From assembly GCA_002353525.1 (NCBI GenBank), contig DEJV01000004.1:1-64000 (forward strand): a stretch of 64,000 nucleotides of DNA. Direction: 5' to 3'. Under the pieces are notes generated by a model. That model was not told the DNA's origin. It ran no database searches and saw nothing but the letters and a program-made list of their open reading frames with translations. Below are positions 53,926 to 63,232 of this stretch, piece by piece. Numbering within the stretch: the stretch's first letter is position 1; each line of letters starts with the position of its first letter. Both the position numbers and the translations under genes were made by a program. The DNA comes from Prevotella sp. UBA2739 (lineage in GTDB: Bacteria > Bacteroidota > Bacteroidia > Bacteroidales > Bacteroidaceae).

Positions 53926-54774
53926 TTAGTTGTAACGAATATGGTCAATCAAGCGGATGGGAGTCTTACCACAATAAACCGTGATGCAACCCACCACGTA
54001 AGCGGCATCTTCCCAATTCTTGATAGAAAGCAAGGTGTCGCCATCAACAATCTCGAAATACTCCACCTCAAGACCGTCAACGGCATTGATCTCGTCCACC
54101 ACATGGTCGTGGGTCTCGCTTACGGTGTGCGTCTTGGCATAGTCTACACTCTCTTTCAGCGCCTGATAGATGCGGGGCGCAATGGCACGCTCGTCGGGAG
54201 CAAGCAACGTGTTGCGGCTGCTCTTGGCCAGTCCGTCGGCATCACGCACAATAGCACACTCCACAATCTGGACTTTCACGCCGATGTACTTCACCAATTG
54301 CTTCACCACAGCAATCTGCTGCCAGTCTTTCTCGCCGAAATAAGCACGGTCGGGACGAACGATGTAGAACAGGCGGCTCACCACCTGGCATACGCCGTTG
54401 AAGTGGCCCGGGCGCTTGGCACCTTCCATCACGGTGCTCACCGGCGGAAACTCAAACTGACGGGTGTCGGGCGTAGGATACATCTCCTTGACCGACGGAG
54501 CCAGCACATAGTCGGCACCTACCGATTCGAGCAACGCACAATCGGCATCGAGCGTACGAGGATAACGGTCGAGGTCGCCCTGGTCGTTAAACTGAGTAGG
54601 ATTAAGAAACACCGAAACAACAGTAATGTCGTTTTCAGATACACTTCTCTTCACCAACGAAGCATGACCCTCGTGAAGAGCGCCCATCGTTGGCACAAGA
54701 CCTATTGTCTTACCTTGCTTACGTGCATCGAACAACACATTTTGCAGGTCGACGATTTTTTCGAATACTTTCAT
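53926..54774 (-). CDS. panC: Pantothenate synthetase
   Basis: The 282-residue protein (ATG at 54774) has the ATP-binding LVPTMGALHEGHASLV (HxGH), FLNPTQFNDQGDL, PGHFNGV and FGEKDWQQ motifs. It joins pantoate and beta-alanine in an ATP-dependent step, right after the panD product in the pathway. The pair is divergent from the starch-synthase-like gene. Confidence 0.97.
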   Translation of the reverse strand: MKVFEKIVDLQNVLFDARKQGKTIGLVPTMGALHEGHASLVKRSVSENDITVVSVFLNPTQFNDQGDLDRYPRTLDADCALLESVGADYVLAPSVKEMYPTPDTRQFEFPPVSTVMEGAKRPGHFNGVCQVVSRLFYIVRPDRAYFGEKDWQQIAVVKQLVKYIGVKVQIVECAIVRDADGLAKSSRNTLLAPDERAIAPRIYQALKESVDYAKTHTVSETHDHVVDEINAVDGLEVEYFEIVDGDTLLSIKNWEDAAYVVGCITVYCGKTPIRLIDHIRYN

Positions 54775-54897
54775 AACGGGGTGCAAAATAACAACTTTTT
54801 TCTTAAATAAGAAAGAATATATTTAAAAAATTGCGAAGAATGACCCATTTTGGGCATTAAAATTTCGTAAAAAGCCCGATTATCAATATTTTTTTTG

Positions 54898-54905
54898 TAC
54901 CTTTG
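54898..54905 (+). promoter_or_regulatory. -7 element of the GT5-like/DUF4270 unit
   Basis: TACCTTTG, ending 23 bases before the ATG at 54929. No TTTG at -33. The panC -7 box on the other strand is only a partial match (near 54785). Confidence 0.6.
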
Positions 54906-54928
54906 CATCTAAATCAAACAATTCTGAA

Positions 54929-55732
54929 ATGGCCAAGAAAGTATTATTCATCAACCAAGAGATAGCTCCTTTCGTTCCTGAAAGCCCAATGGCAGTGATG
55001 GGACGCGATTTGCCACAAGCGGTACAAGAGCAAGGTTTCGAAATCCGCACGTTCATGCCCAAGTGGGGAACCATTAACGAACGCCGTGGGCAGTTGCACG
55101 AGGTGATACGCCTGTCGGGAATGAATCTCATCATCGACGATACCGACCACCCGCTTATTATTAAGGTGGCCTCAATACCCACATCGCGCATTCAAGTCTA
55201 TTTCATCGACAACGACGACTATTTCATGAAGCGCCAGATGGCTGCCGACGAGAGTGGCGAGGAATATCCCGACAATGGCGAGCGTGCCATCTTCTTTGCT
55301 CGTGGCGTGCTCGAGACCGTGAAGAAGCTTGGCTGGAAACCCGACATCATTCAATGCCAGGGATGGATGGCCGGAGTGATACCCTTCTATGTGAAGACCG
55401 CTTATCACGACGAACCGTCGTTTGCCGAGGCAAAGGTGGTCACATCTTTGTTCAACAACACGCTGAAGGGCGATTTTGGCACCAACTTCAAGAAGTGCGT
55501 CAACTTCCGTGAAGCTAAGGCAGAACTGCTCGACAAGTACAACGAAAAGTTTGATTTTACGGAATTAGGCAAGATGGCCATCGACTATTCCGACGGTGTG
55601 GTGGTGGCCGCCGACAATGTGAACGACGAGCTGCTGACATATGCCCGCGACAAACAAATACCCATTCTTAGTGAAGTGGCCGAGAGCTTAGGCCAGTCAT
55701 ATGGTGATTTCTATAATAAGATAACAGAATAA
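54929..55732 (+). CDS. Free-standing N-terminal domain of glycogen/starch synthase type (GT5-like)
   Basis: The 267-residue protein matches only the first half of GT5 glycogen synthases (KKVLFINQEIAPFVPE ... PDIIQCQGWMAGVIPFYVKT ... GVVVAADNVNDELL). The second Rossmann domain, which binds ADP-glucose, is absent, and the KxGG loop that follows the first strand is replaced by PESPM. It is therefore unlikely to make glycogen. The DUF4270 start overlaps its stop (TAATG). Similar pairs occur in relatives, as I recall. Its role may be regulatory or linked to surface export. Confidence 0.8.
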   Translation: MAKKVLFINQEIAPFVPESPMAVMGRDLPQAVQEQGFEIRTFMPKWGTINERRGQLHEVIRLSGMNLIIDDTDHPLIIKVASIPTSRIQVYFIDNDDYFMKRQMAADESGEEYPDNGERAIFFARGVLETVKKLGWKPDIIQCQGWMAGVIPFYVKTAYHDEPSFAEAKVVTSLFNNTLKGDFGTNFKKCVNFREAKAELLDKYNEKFDFTELGKMAIDYSDGVVVAADNVNDELLTYARDKQIPILSEVAESLGQSYGDFYNKITE

Positions 55733-57222
55733 TGAAAATGAAATTTGTGGCAGGCCTGGCTTTGATAGTTCTAGGCCTGTCGTCATGTGATGACACAACC
55801 GACACGATAGGCACATCGCTCACCGACACGATGGACTTTGTGCATATCTCTACCGATACTTTTGATGTGCATTCCCGATCGATTGTTGCCGACTCCGTAT
55901 TGTCGCGTAGCAACATGGGATATTTAGGCAAAATCAAAGATCCGGAGACGGGAGCCTATATTACGGGCGATTTCATGGCTCAGTTCCACACACTCGAAGG
56001 CATGGGAGGCTATCTCTTCCCCAAGAAAGATAGCATTGCCAGCAAGATTGACGGTGAGGTGGTGGCCGACTCGTGCGAGATCAGACTCTTCTACACCTCG
56101 TTCTATGGCGACTCATTGGCCACGATGACACTTCGTGTGAACGAGATGGGCAAGCCCATGGAGGAGAATGTGAACTACTACTCGAACTTTGACCCGGCCG
56201 CCAGGGGCTATCTCCGCGACGGAGGCATCAGCCAGCAAAAGACTTACACGCTGAAGGATTTAACCGTAAGCGACTCGCTGAGGGCTACGAGCGACTATAC
56301 GGCCAACATCCGCATCAAGCTCAACGACGAATATACCGATGCCGAGGGTAACACCTACAACAACTACGGCACCTACATCATGCGCAAATATTATGAGCAT
56401 CCCGAGTATTTCGAAGACTCTTATTCGTTTATTCATAAGGTTTGCCCTGGATTCTACTTCCAAAATGTAGGCGGACTGGGTAGCATGGCTTATGTAAGCG
56501 TATGCCAGCTGAATGTCTATATGCGCTATACGCCGAAGGCCGACACCACCAGCGTGGGCGTCGTCTCGTTTGCCGGTACCGAAGAGGTGTTGCAAACTAC
56601 TCACATCGCCAACGACAAAAACACGCTGAGCAAGCTTGTGGCCGACAACTCGTGTACCTATATTAAGAGTCCGGCAGGCATCTTTACCGAGATGACATTG
56701 CCCGTAGACGAGATTGTGTCCAACCACCAGAACGACACGCTGAACACGGCCAAGATTGTTCTCTCGCGCATCAATAACAATAGCCATACGGGCTACGAGC
56801 TGAACATTCCCAGTTATCTGCTGATGGTGCAAAAGGATAGCCTCTACACCTTCTTCGAGAAGAACAGCTTGCACAACAACAGAACGTCGTTCCTCGCCTC
56901 ACGCGACTCATACACCGACAGCTATAGTAATGTGCACTATTACAACACCTATACCTTCCACAACATCTCTAACCTGGTAAGGGCTATGGCCGAGGCTAAA
57001 GAGAATGGTGGCAGCAACTACACAACGTTGCATCCCAATTGGAACAAGGTGGTGCTTGTGCCCGTCAATGTGTCGACCACCCAACCATCGCAAGGCTCTG
57101 TAGCTTACAATAGGATTACGAACGACATGTCGCTGACCAGTACCAGATTGGTGGGTGGCGACGACAACCAGCACGAATCGATTAAGATTAGTGTGGTGTA
57201 TAGTAAGTTTAACCCGAAATAA
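55732..57222 (+). CDS. DUF4270 lipoprotein
   Basis: The 496-residue protein starts with a lipoprotein signal (MKFVAGLALIVLGLSSCDD, lipobox LSSC; ATG at 55732 or 55738), with acidic residues right after the Cys that in Bacteroidetes often mark surface export. The rest is beta-rich with DUF4270 features (TDTIGTSLTDTMDFVHISTDTFDV). Function unknown; coupled to the GT5-like gene. Confidence 0.82.
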   Translation: MKMKFVAGLALIVLGLSSCDDTTDTIGTSLTDTMDFVHISTDTFDVHSRSIVADSVLSRSNMGYLGKIKDPETGAYITGDFMAQFHTLEGMGGYLFPKKDSIASKIDGEVVADSCEIRLFYTSFYGDSLATMTLRVNEMGKPMEENVNYYSNFDPAARGYLRDGGISQQKTYTLKDLTVSDSLRATSDYTANIRIKLNDEYTDAEGNTYNNYGTYIMRKYYEHPEYFEDSYSFIHKVCPGFYFQNVGGLGSMAYVSVCQLNVYMRYTPKADTTSVGVVSFAGTEEVLQTTHIANDKNTLSKLVADNSCTYIKSPAGIFTEMTLPVDEIVSNHQNDTLNTAKIVLSRINNNSHTGYELNIPSYLLMVQKDSLYTFFEKNSLHNNRTSFLASRDSYTDSYSNVHYYNTYTFHNISNLVRAMAEAKENGGSNYTTLHPNWNKVVLVPVNVSTTQPSQGSVAYNRITNDMSLTSTRLVGGDDNQHESIKISVVYSKFNPK

Positions 57223-57230
57223 CAACCGTC

Positions 57231-57359
57231 ATGGCAGATAACTTCCTGGAGCGCCATCGTGAGGAATACGAGAAACGCAAGGCCGACTGGCTGAGAAAGA
57301 AGAAACATCTTCCGGCCAATAGCAGGAAGTTGCAACGGCCCGATGATGAGGCACTATAA
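57231..57359 (+). CDS. 42-residue basic protein after DUF4270
   Basis: The frame MADNFLERHREEYEKRKADW through LRKKKHLPANSRKLQRP to a TAA at 57359 is 42 residues, helical and very basic. It starts 9 bases after the DUF4270 stop. Small proteins beginning MADNxLExxxExYExRKxxW are common in Bacteroidetes, as I recall, and are sometimes mislabelled as dehydrogenases. Function unknown; a nucleic-acid or ribosome contact would fit the charge but is a guess. Confidence 0.65.
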   Translation: MADNFLERHREEYEKRKADWLRKKKHLPANSRKLQRPDDEAL

Positions 57360-57448
57360 AAACAGGGAACTATATACCTGTTGTCCTCGATGAACTATAC
57401 ACCTGTCACCCTTGATAACGTTTATTATAAATAAGTATATAAGGAAAA

Positions 57449-57478
57449 GAGCAGAATTGACACGATTCAATTCTGCTC
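57449..57478. terminator. Terminator between the 42-residue gene and pcrA
   Basis: A 12-bp perfect stem (57449-57460 and 57467-57478, GAGCAGAATTGA) with a 6-base loop and a T-rich tail on the plus strand and A-rich lead-in, fit for both converging units. Confidence 0.82.
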
Positions 57479-57591
57479 CTTTCTTTGTTGGTATGCGTCT
57501 TACCAAGTTTCTATCTCCATCGCTTTGCATTCAGTTTTCCATAGGAATTGAGCATCACTAGAATGCATGCATAGATTGCCATCAAGTTGAT

Positions 57592-59973
57592 TTACCCAAT
57601 CACCTTGAATTTTGCAAACTTCAACAATAGCTGCTTGGTGCCGGTGTTTTTAAACTGAACGGTAGCCTTGGTGTTCTCGCCAGTACCCTCAACTTTCACA
57701 ACGGTTCCAACGCCAAAACGCTCATGCTCGATCATGGTGCCTTCGGCCAAGTTGCCGTTAGCCGATGAGGAGGGTGCGGAACTCGTGTTTTGAATAACAG
57801 ATGACACTCGCCTCATGTTCCCACCAGCACTCGAAAGTGTTCGCTTAAACCGCTCGGAGAATGGATCAACGGACTTCTCTTCGGTATGTTGCACTATGCG
57901 GGGCTTGGGATCGGCCTTGAATTGCGTGGCTACGGGCCGGTTGTTCTGGTAGCCCGACGAATAACTTGGTTTCCGTGAATAGCTGTTACCTTCGTCGTAA
58001 ACCTCAGAGTCGGTCGTCATAAAGTCTGAAGAGATGTCACGGACGAATCGGCTCGGAGCGCTGAATTCCATCTTCCCATAACGCCAACGGCTTTTGGCAC
58101 AGGTCATAAAGCAATGTTTCTCGGCACGCGTGATGGCTACATAGAGCAAGCGTCGTTCCTCTTCCAACTCGCGTTTGCTATTGGTGCTCAACGGACTTGG
58201 GAAGATGTTCTCCTCCAAACCTACAATAAACACCGTGGGGAACTCCAGTCCCTTAGCGCTATGGATGGTCATCAACGAGACGCGGCTTTGTTCCTCGCCA
58301 TCGTTACTGTCCAAATCGGTCAGCAACGACACCTCTTGCAAGAAGTCAGAAAGCGACACCTCGTTTTCCCTGCCCTCTTCTCTCCTACTCTCCACAAAGT
58401 CGGAAATGCCGTTAAGAAACTCTTCCAGGTTCTCTTGTCGTGAAATGCTCTCTGGTGTTTTATCCGAATAAATGTCGGCACTAATGCCACTTTTCATAAT
58501 GATGTGATGGCCGAGCACATAAGCGTCGGTATCGTTGAATTGAGAGATAAAACCCTCTATCAACTCACGAAAAGCAGATATCTTGTTCAGAGTGCCGGCA
58601 TTGAGTTTCAACCCATATTGCAACGGTGATTGCATCACGCTCCATAGGCTCACCCCATATTGTGTGGCGGCCGCGGTGATTTTAGCTACGGTTGTGTCGC
58701 CGATACCCCTTGCCGGATAGTTCACGATGCGCTTCAACGCCTCTTCGTCGTTAGGATTAGCCACCAAGCGGAAGTAAGCAATCACGTCTTTTATCTCTTT
58801 CCGCTGGTAGAAGCTCAGACCGCCATAGATGCGATAAGGGATTCCTTCTTTGCGCATGGCCTCCTCGAAGATTCGGCTTTGGGCGTTGGTCCGATAAAGA
58901 ATGGCAAAATCATGATAGTCGGCATGCTCTTTGCGCTTAATGCGGCTGATCTCATGACAAACCACCATGGCCTCTTCTTTGTCGCTATATGTTTGCTTGA
59001 ATACCACTTTCTCGCCCTGCTCGTTCTTGCTATAGACATCTTTCGGTATCTGTCGCTCGTTCTTATGAATCAACGAGTTGGCCGCCTGAACTATGAGCTG
59101 GGTACTACGATAGTTTTGTTCCAGCTTGAAGAGCTGGCATCCTTTGTATAACTGCTGGAAATCAAGGATATTATCAATATTTGCTCCACGAAAACCGTAA
59201 ATGCTTTGTGCGTCGTCGCCTACCACGCAAACACGCTGGTGGTCTTTGGTGATTTGCCATACAATGCGTTGTTGCACCGAGTTGGTGTCCTGGTACTCAT
59301 CCACCAACACGAATTGGAATTTCTTGGCATATTTCAGTCGCACCTCATCGTTGTTCTCGAACAACACAAAGGTGTTCACCAGCAAGTCATCAAAGTCCAT
59401 CGCATTCGCCTGCTTGCATCGCATGCAATACGTGTCGTAAATTTGACTCATGGCTGGCATCTTGCTCTCCACATCGCGTTGGATGAGCTGGTTGTTATGG
59501 GCATAATCCATGGGCAGTATCAGGTGGTTTTTGGCCATGCTGATACGGTTATGCACGGTTGCAGGCTTATACACTTTGTCGTCGAGTTTCATCTCCTTGA
59601 TGATACTCTTCACCAACGAGCGTGAGTCGCTTTCATCATAGATCGTGTAGTTGGCGTTATATCCTATCCGCTCGGCTTCTACCCTAAGAATCTTCGAAAA
59701 CACCGAGTGGAATGTTCCCATGTGTATGTGTCGTGCCTTATCGTCACCTATCAGCTTGCCAATACGCGTTTTCATCTCGTTGGCAGCCTTGTTGGTAAAG
59801 GTAAGAGCCAGTATGTTCCAGGGATACAAGCCGCATTCGGTCAACAAATAGGCAATCTTGTAAGTCAGCACGCGTGTCTTACCCGATCCGGCACCAGCAA
59901 TCACCAGCGATGGCCCGTCGTTATAGACAACGGCGTTGCGTTGGCTTTCATTCAGATGTTCCAGCAGATTCAT
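57592..59973 (-). CDS. pcrA: UvrD/PcrA-type DNA helicase
   Basis: The 793-residue protein has all superfamily 1A motifs: Q motif LNESQRNAV, Walker A AGAGSGKT (26-33), DEYQDTN, GDDAQSIYGFRGA, EQNYRST, and late motifs VSLMTIHSAKGLEF and LLYVAITRAEKH. It unwinds DNA 3'-5' in repair and replication restart. The tail (~640-793) is less conserved and ends in a short beta domain (TMIEHERFGVGTVVKVEGTGENTKA) that can bind RNA polymerase in the Gram-positive enzyme. It overlaps the mtgA stop by one base (TAATG). Confidence 0.95.
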   Translation of the reverse strand: MNLLEHLNESQRNAVVYNDGPSLVIAGAGSGKTRVLTYKIAYLLTECGLYPWNILALTFTNKAANEMKTRIGKLIGDDKARHIHMGTFHSVFSKILRVEAERIGYNANYTIYDESDSRSLVKSIIKEMKLDDKVYKPATVHNRISMAKNHLILPMDYAHNNQLIQRDVESKMPAMSQIYDTYCMRCKQANAMDFDDLLVNTFVLFENNDEVRLKYAKKFQFVLVDEYQDTNSVQQRIVWQITKDHQRVCVVGDDAQSIYGFRGANIDNILDFQQLYKGCQLFKLEQNYRSTQLIVQAANSLIHKNERQIPKDVYSKNEQGEKVVFKQTYSDKEEAMVVCHEISRIKRKEHADYHDFAILYRTNAQSRIFEEAMRKEGIPYRIYGGLSFYQRKEIKDVIAYFRLVANPNDEEALKRIVNYPARGIGDTTVAKITAAATQYGVSLWSVMQSPLQYGLKLNAGTLNKISAFRELIEGFISQFNDTDAYVLGHHIIMKSGISADIYSDKTPESISRQENLEEFLNGISDFVESRREEGRENEVSLSDFLQEVSLLTDLDSNDGEEQSRVSLMTIHSAKGLEFPTVFIVGLEENIFPSPLSTNSKRELEEERRLLYVAITRAEKHCFMTCAKSRWRYGKMEFSAPSRFVRDISSDFMTTDSEVYDEGNSYSRKPSYSSGYQNNRPVATQFKADPKPRIVQHTEEKSVDPFSERFKRTLSSAGGNMRRVSSVIQNTSSAPSSSANGNLAEGTMIEHERFGVGTVVKVEGTGENTKATVQFKNTGTKQLLLKFAKFKVIG

Positions 59974-60722
59974 TACTGTTTATTCTTATATACACCGCCC
60001 GCGACGGTATTCGGATTGATGTCCTCTCCTTCTTTTGGGAATGAGGGGATAAACTTCATTTCATGTTCTATTTTCGACTGGCGTTTCCGCATATACGAGC
60101 CAGGATTCTTTGATGAGTAGACACGCGGATTAGGTAAGGTGGCAGCAATAAGCGCACACTCCGCACGACTCAGATCCTTCGCTTTCTTGTCGAAATGATA
60201 CTCGGCCACGGCATCGACACCATAGATGCCATTGCCCATCTCGATAGAGTTGAGATAAACTTCCATAATGCGCTGCTTGCTCCACATGAGTTCTATCAAG
60301 GCGGTGAAGTAAACCTCAAATCCCTTTCGCACCCATGAGCGCCCTGGCCATAGGAATACGTTCTTAGCAGTTTGTTGCGAGATGGTGCTGGCTCCTAGTT
60401 TGCGTTTGCCCCCTTTCATATTTCGCTTGGCCGCTTTCTCGATGGCATCGTAGTCGAAACCATGATGCAATAGGAAACGTTGGTCCTCGCTGGCCATGAC
60501 GGCAACAGGCATGTGGGGCGAGATGCTACTCATGGGCACCCAGTGATGATGCCAAAGAATGCTTCCCCCCTCGTTCAGATGCTCCACACTACGGATAAAC
60601 ATAAGTGGTGTGGCATAGACAGGAACAAAACGATACGCCACAACAGCGAGGATCGTTGAGCCGAAAAAGGCTGCCAATGTCCATCGGATGATGTGGCGTA
60701 TCTTCTTAATAATGTAGTTCAA
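59973..60722 (-). CDS. mtgA: Monofunctional peptidoglycan transglycosylase
   Basis: The 249-residue protein has one membrane anchor (~13-30) and a GT51 domain with the catalytic Glu in MASEDQRFLLHHGFD (Glu79), GASTISQQTAKN and RKGFEVYFTALIE. It polymerises lipid II into glycan strands in the periplasm. It is next to pcrA in one transcription unit. Confidence 0.95.
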   Translation of the reverse strand: MNYIIKKIRHIIRWTLAAFFGSTILAVVAYRFVPVYATPLMFIRSVEHLNEGGSILWHHHWVPMSSISPHMPVAVMASEDQRFLLHHGFDYDAIEKAAKRNMKGGKRKLGASTISQQTAKNVFLWPGRSWVRKGFEVYFTALIELMWSKQRIMEVYLNSIEMGNGIYGVDAVAEYHFDKKAKDLSRAECALIAATLPNPRVYSSKNPGSYMRKRQSKIEHEMKFIPSFPKEGEDINPNTVAGGVYKNKQ

Positions 60723-60777
60723 TTGCTAATCTTCAATACTAATTTCTTAATATCAGTTGCAAATGATAAGTGGTTGA

Positions 60778-61452
60778 TTACTGGAGTGTACCGGCGTTAG
60801 CGGCATCAATCATAGCCTGGCTGGCATACATGTAAACCTCTACACGGCGGTTCTGCTGACGACCGGCAGCTGTTGAGTTGTCAGCAACAGGATTCGACGA
60901 ACCGAAACCAGTAACGTTCTTGAACTGGCTGCTGGGCACACCGCACTGAGTCAGATAGGTAGCTACAGACTGGGCACGATTCTGGCTCAACGGATTGTTG
61001 ATAGCGTCGTTACCAGTAGAATCGGTATAGCCCTGGATGTCAACAGCCAGCTGAGGATCGCTCTTCAGCACGTTGGCAAAGTTAGAGAGCTCAGCCTTCG
61101 ACGAAGCGTTCAGAGTAGCCTTGTTGGTAGCAAAGAGGATACCGCTGTCGAAAGTAACCTTCACGGCCTTCAGACCGTTAGCGTCGGTGATTTCCTCAAC
61201 CTTGGCATTCTCAAGAGCCTGAGCCCTAGCCTTCACCTTATCCATGTGCTTGCCAATCAGCGCACCAGCACCAGCACCTACAGCACCACCAACGGCAGCA
61301 CCAACGGCTGTGTTACCAGCAATCTTACCGATAATAGCACCGAGCAGAGCGCCGCCGCCAGTTCCGATAAGTGCACCATTCTTCGTGGCCGAGCCACAAC
61401 TTACGATCATTGCGAGACACATACCAAGTGTCATCAATTTCATTTTTTTCAT
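60778..61452 (-). CDS. OmpA-family lipoprotein with glycine-zipper region
   Basis: The 224-residue protein has a lipoprotein signal (MKKMKLMTLGMCLAMIVSCG, lipobox IVSC), a Gly/Ala-rich zipper (~residues 26-67, TGGGALLGAIIGKIAGN...) and an OmpA C-terminal peptidoglycan-binding domain (VDIQGYTDSTGNDAINNPLSQNRAQSVATYL, GFGSSNPVADN, NRRVEVYM). It should link outer membrane and cell wall. Its neighbour mtgA also acts on peptidoglycan. Confidence 0.92.
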   Translation of the reverse strand: MKKMKLMTLGMCLAMIVSCGSATKNGALIGTGGGALLGAIIGKIAGNTAVGAAVGGAVGAGAGALIGKHMDKVKARAQALENAKVEEITDANGLKAVKVTFDSGILFATNKATLNASSKAELSNFANVLKSDPQLAVDIQGYTDSTGNDAINNPLSQNRAQSVATYLTQCGVPSSQFKNVTGFGSSNPVADNSTAAGRQQNRRVEVYMYASQAMIDAANAGTLQ

Positions 61453-61498
61453 ACTTGTTTATTTTTTGGTTTGGTAATAAAATTATCAATCATTGGTA

Positions 61499-61506
61499 CA
61501 AAGGTA
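61499..61506 (-). promoter_or_regulatory. -7 element of the OmpA-type lipoprotein gene
   Basis: The minus strand reads TACCTTTG 46 bases upstream of the ATG. No -33 TTTG. It is divergent from the proS -7 box (61550-61557). Confidence 0.6.
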
Positions 61507-61549
61507 CTCTTTTTTTCTACATATTCGTCTTTTTCCCAACATTTTTTTG

Positions 61550-61557
61550 TAATTTTG
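61550..61557 (+). promoter_or_regulatory. -7 element of proS
   Basis: TAATTTTG, about 105 bases before the proS ATG. The leader holds two copies, 22 bases apart, of GGATTT(T/C)CCTAAAAC at about 61594 and 61616. Confidence 0.6.
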
Positions 61558-61661
61558 CGGCAAATTTAGACAAATATCGTTATTTTGACGACGGGATTTT
61601 CCTAAAACCGAATATGGATTTCCCTAAAACTTGACAAATATCAAAACAGATAACAAAATTT

Positions 61662-63140
61662 ATGGCAAAAGAACTGAAAGAAATGACCAAGCGTGCCGAC
61701 AACTATAGTCAGTGGTACAACGACTTGGTGGTAAAGGCCGACCTTGCTGAGCAGTCGGCAGTTCGTGGTTGTATGGTCATCAAACCTTACGGCTACGCTA
61801 TTTGGGAAAAAATGCAACATCAACTCGACCAGATGTTTAAGGAGACGGGTGCTCAGAACGCTTACTTCCCCCTGCTCATTCCAAAATCGTTCCTCTCGCG
61901 AGAGGCCGAACACGTGGAAGGCTTTGCCAAAGAGTGTGCCGTGGTGACTCACTACCGTCTGCGCGCCAAAGAGGATAAGAGCGGCGTTGAGGTTGATCCT
62001 GCCGCTAAACTTGAGGAAGAGCTTATCGTTCGTCCCACCAGCGAGACCATTATCTGGAACACATATAAGAACTGGATTCACTCATGGCGCGACCTGCCCC
62101 TGATGTGCAACCAATGGTGCAACGTCATGCGTTGGGAAATGCGCACTCGCCCCTTCTTGCGCACCTCCGAGTTCCTGTGGCAAGAGGGACATACGGCTCA
62201 TGCCACCCGCGAAGAAGCCGAAGAGGAAGCAAAGAAGATGCTGAAGGTATATGCCAAATTTGCCGAGGAATGGATGGCTGTGCCCGTGGTGCAGGGCGTG
62301 AAGAGCGAGACCGAGCGTTTTGCCGGTGCGCTTGACACCTATACCATCGAGGCCATGATGCAAGACGGCAAAGCCCTCCAAAGCGGCACATCGCACTTCC
62401 TTGGTCAGAACTTTGCCAAGGCTTTCGAGGTTACCTATTTAAATAAGGAGAACAAGCCCGAGTATGTGTGGGCCACATCATGGGGAGTTTCCACCCGACT
62501 CATCGGTGCTCTTATCATGACTCATTCCGACGACAACGGTCTCGTGCTGCCTCCACGTCTGGCTCCTATCCAGGTGGTCATCGTGCCCATCTCGAAGGGT
62601 GACGACCTCAAGCATATCACCGAACGTCTCACACCAGTTATTGATGAGTTGCGCAAGGCAGACATCAGCGTGAAGTACGACGATTCCGACAACAAGCGTC
62701 CGGGATTCAAGTTCGCCGACTACGAGCTGAAGGGTGTTCCCGTGCGTCTTGTCATGGGTGCCCGCGATCTGGAGAACGGCACCATTGAGGTGATGCGCCG
62801 CGACACACTCGAGAAAGAGACTCGCCCCATTGAAGGTATTGTAGAGTATGTAGAGCAATTGCTCGAAGATATTCAGAAGAACATATTCGAGAAAGCCAAG
62901 GCCTACCGCGATGCCCGTATCTACGAGTGCGACAATTACGAGGAGTTCAAGGAGCGCGTGAAAGACGGTGGTTTCTTCCTCTGTCATTGGGACGGAACGG
63001 CCGAGACCGAGGCCCGCATCAAGGAAGAGACACAAGCCACCATTCGTTGTGTGCCCTTCGGTGTAGAGCAGACTCCCGGCGTAGACATGGTAACAGGCAA
63101 GCCTTCAAAGGCAAGAGTTATCATTGCACGAAGCTATTAA
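61662..63140 (+). CDS. proS: Prolyl-tRNA synthetase, archaeal/eukaryote-like type
   Basis: The 492-residue length is that of the short, archaeal/eukaryote-like ProRS without the bacterial editing insert. Class II motifs are visible: RGCMVIKPYGYAIWEKMQ, PTSETIIWNTY (motif 2 region), MRWEMRTRPFLRTSEFLWQEGHTAH and WATSWGVSTRLIGALIM (motif 3), followed by an anticodon-binding domain and a C-terminal zinc-like domain (CDNYEEFK ... CHWDGT). It charges tRNA-Pro. Confidence 0.97.
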   Translation: MAKELKEMTKRADNYSQWYNDLVVKADLAEQSAVRGCMVIKPYGYAIWEKMQHQLDQMFKETGAQNAYFPLLIPKSFLSREAEHVEGFAKECAVVTHYRLRAKEDKSGVEVDPAAKLEEELIVRPTSETIIWNTYKNWIHSWRDLPLMCNQWCNVMRWEMRTRPFLRTSEFLWQEGHTAHATREEAEEEAKKMLKVYAKFAEEWMAVPVVQGVKSETERFAGALDTYTIEAMMQDGKALQSGTSHFLGQNFAKAFEVTYLNKENKPEYVWATSWGVSTRLIGALIMTHSDDNGLVLPPRLAPIQVVIVPISKGDDLKHITERLTPVIDELRKADISVKYDDSDNKRPGFKFADYELKGVPVRLVMGARDLENGTIEVMRRDTLEKETRPIEGIVEYVEQLLEDIQKNIFEKAKAYRDARIYECDNYEEFKERVKDGGFFLCHWDGTAETEARIKEETQATIRCVPFGVEQTPGVDMVTGKPSKARVIIARSY

Positions 63141-63150
63141 AAACAAATAT

Positions 63151-63190
63151 ATCCGCAGACTTCAACGTTTAGGAGTCTGCGGATTTTTTT
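63151..63190 (+). terminator. Terminator of proS
   Basis: ATCCGCAGACT (63151-63161) pairs with AGTCTGCGGAT (63174-63184) around a 12-base loop, followed by T7. Confidence 0.9.
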
Positions 63191-63232
63191 GTCGATTCCG
63201 TTAGAAAAGTGGGGCCATACTATTACGTTAGC

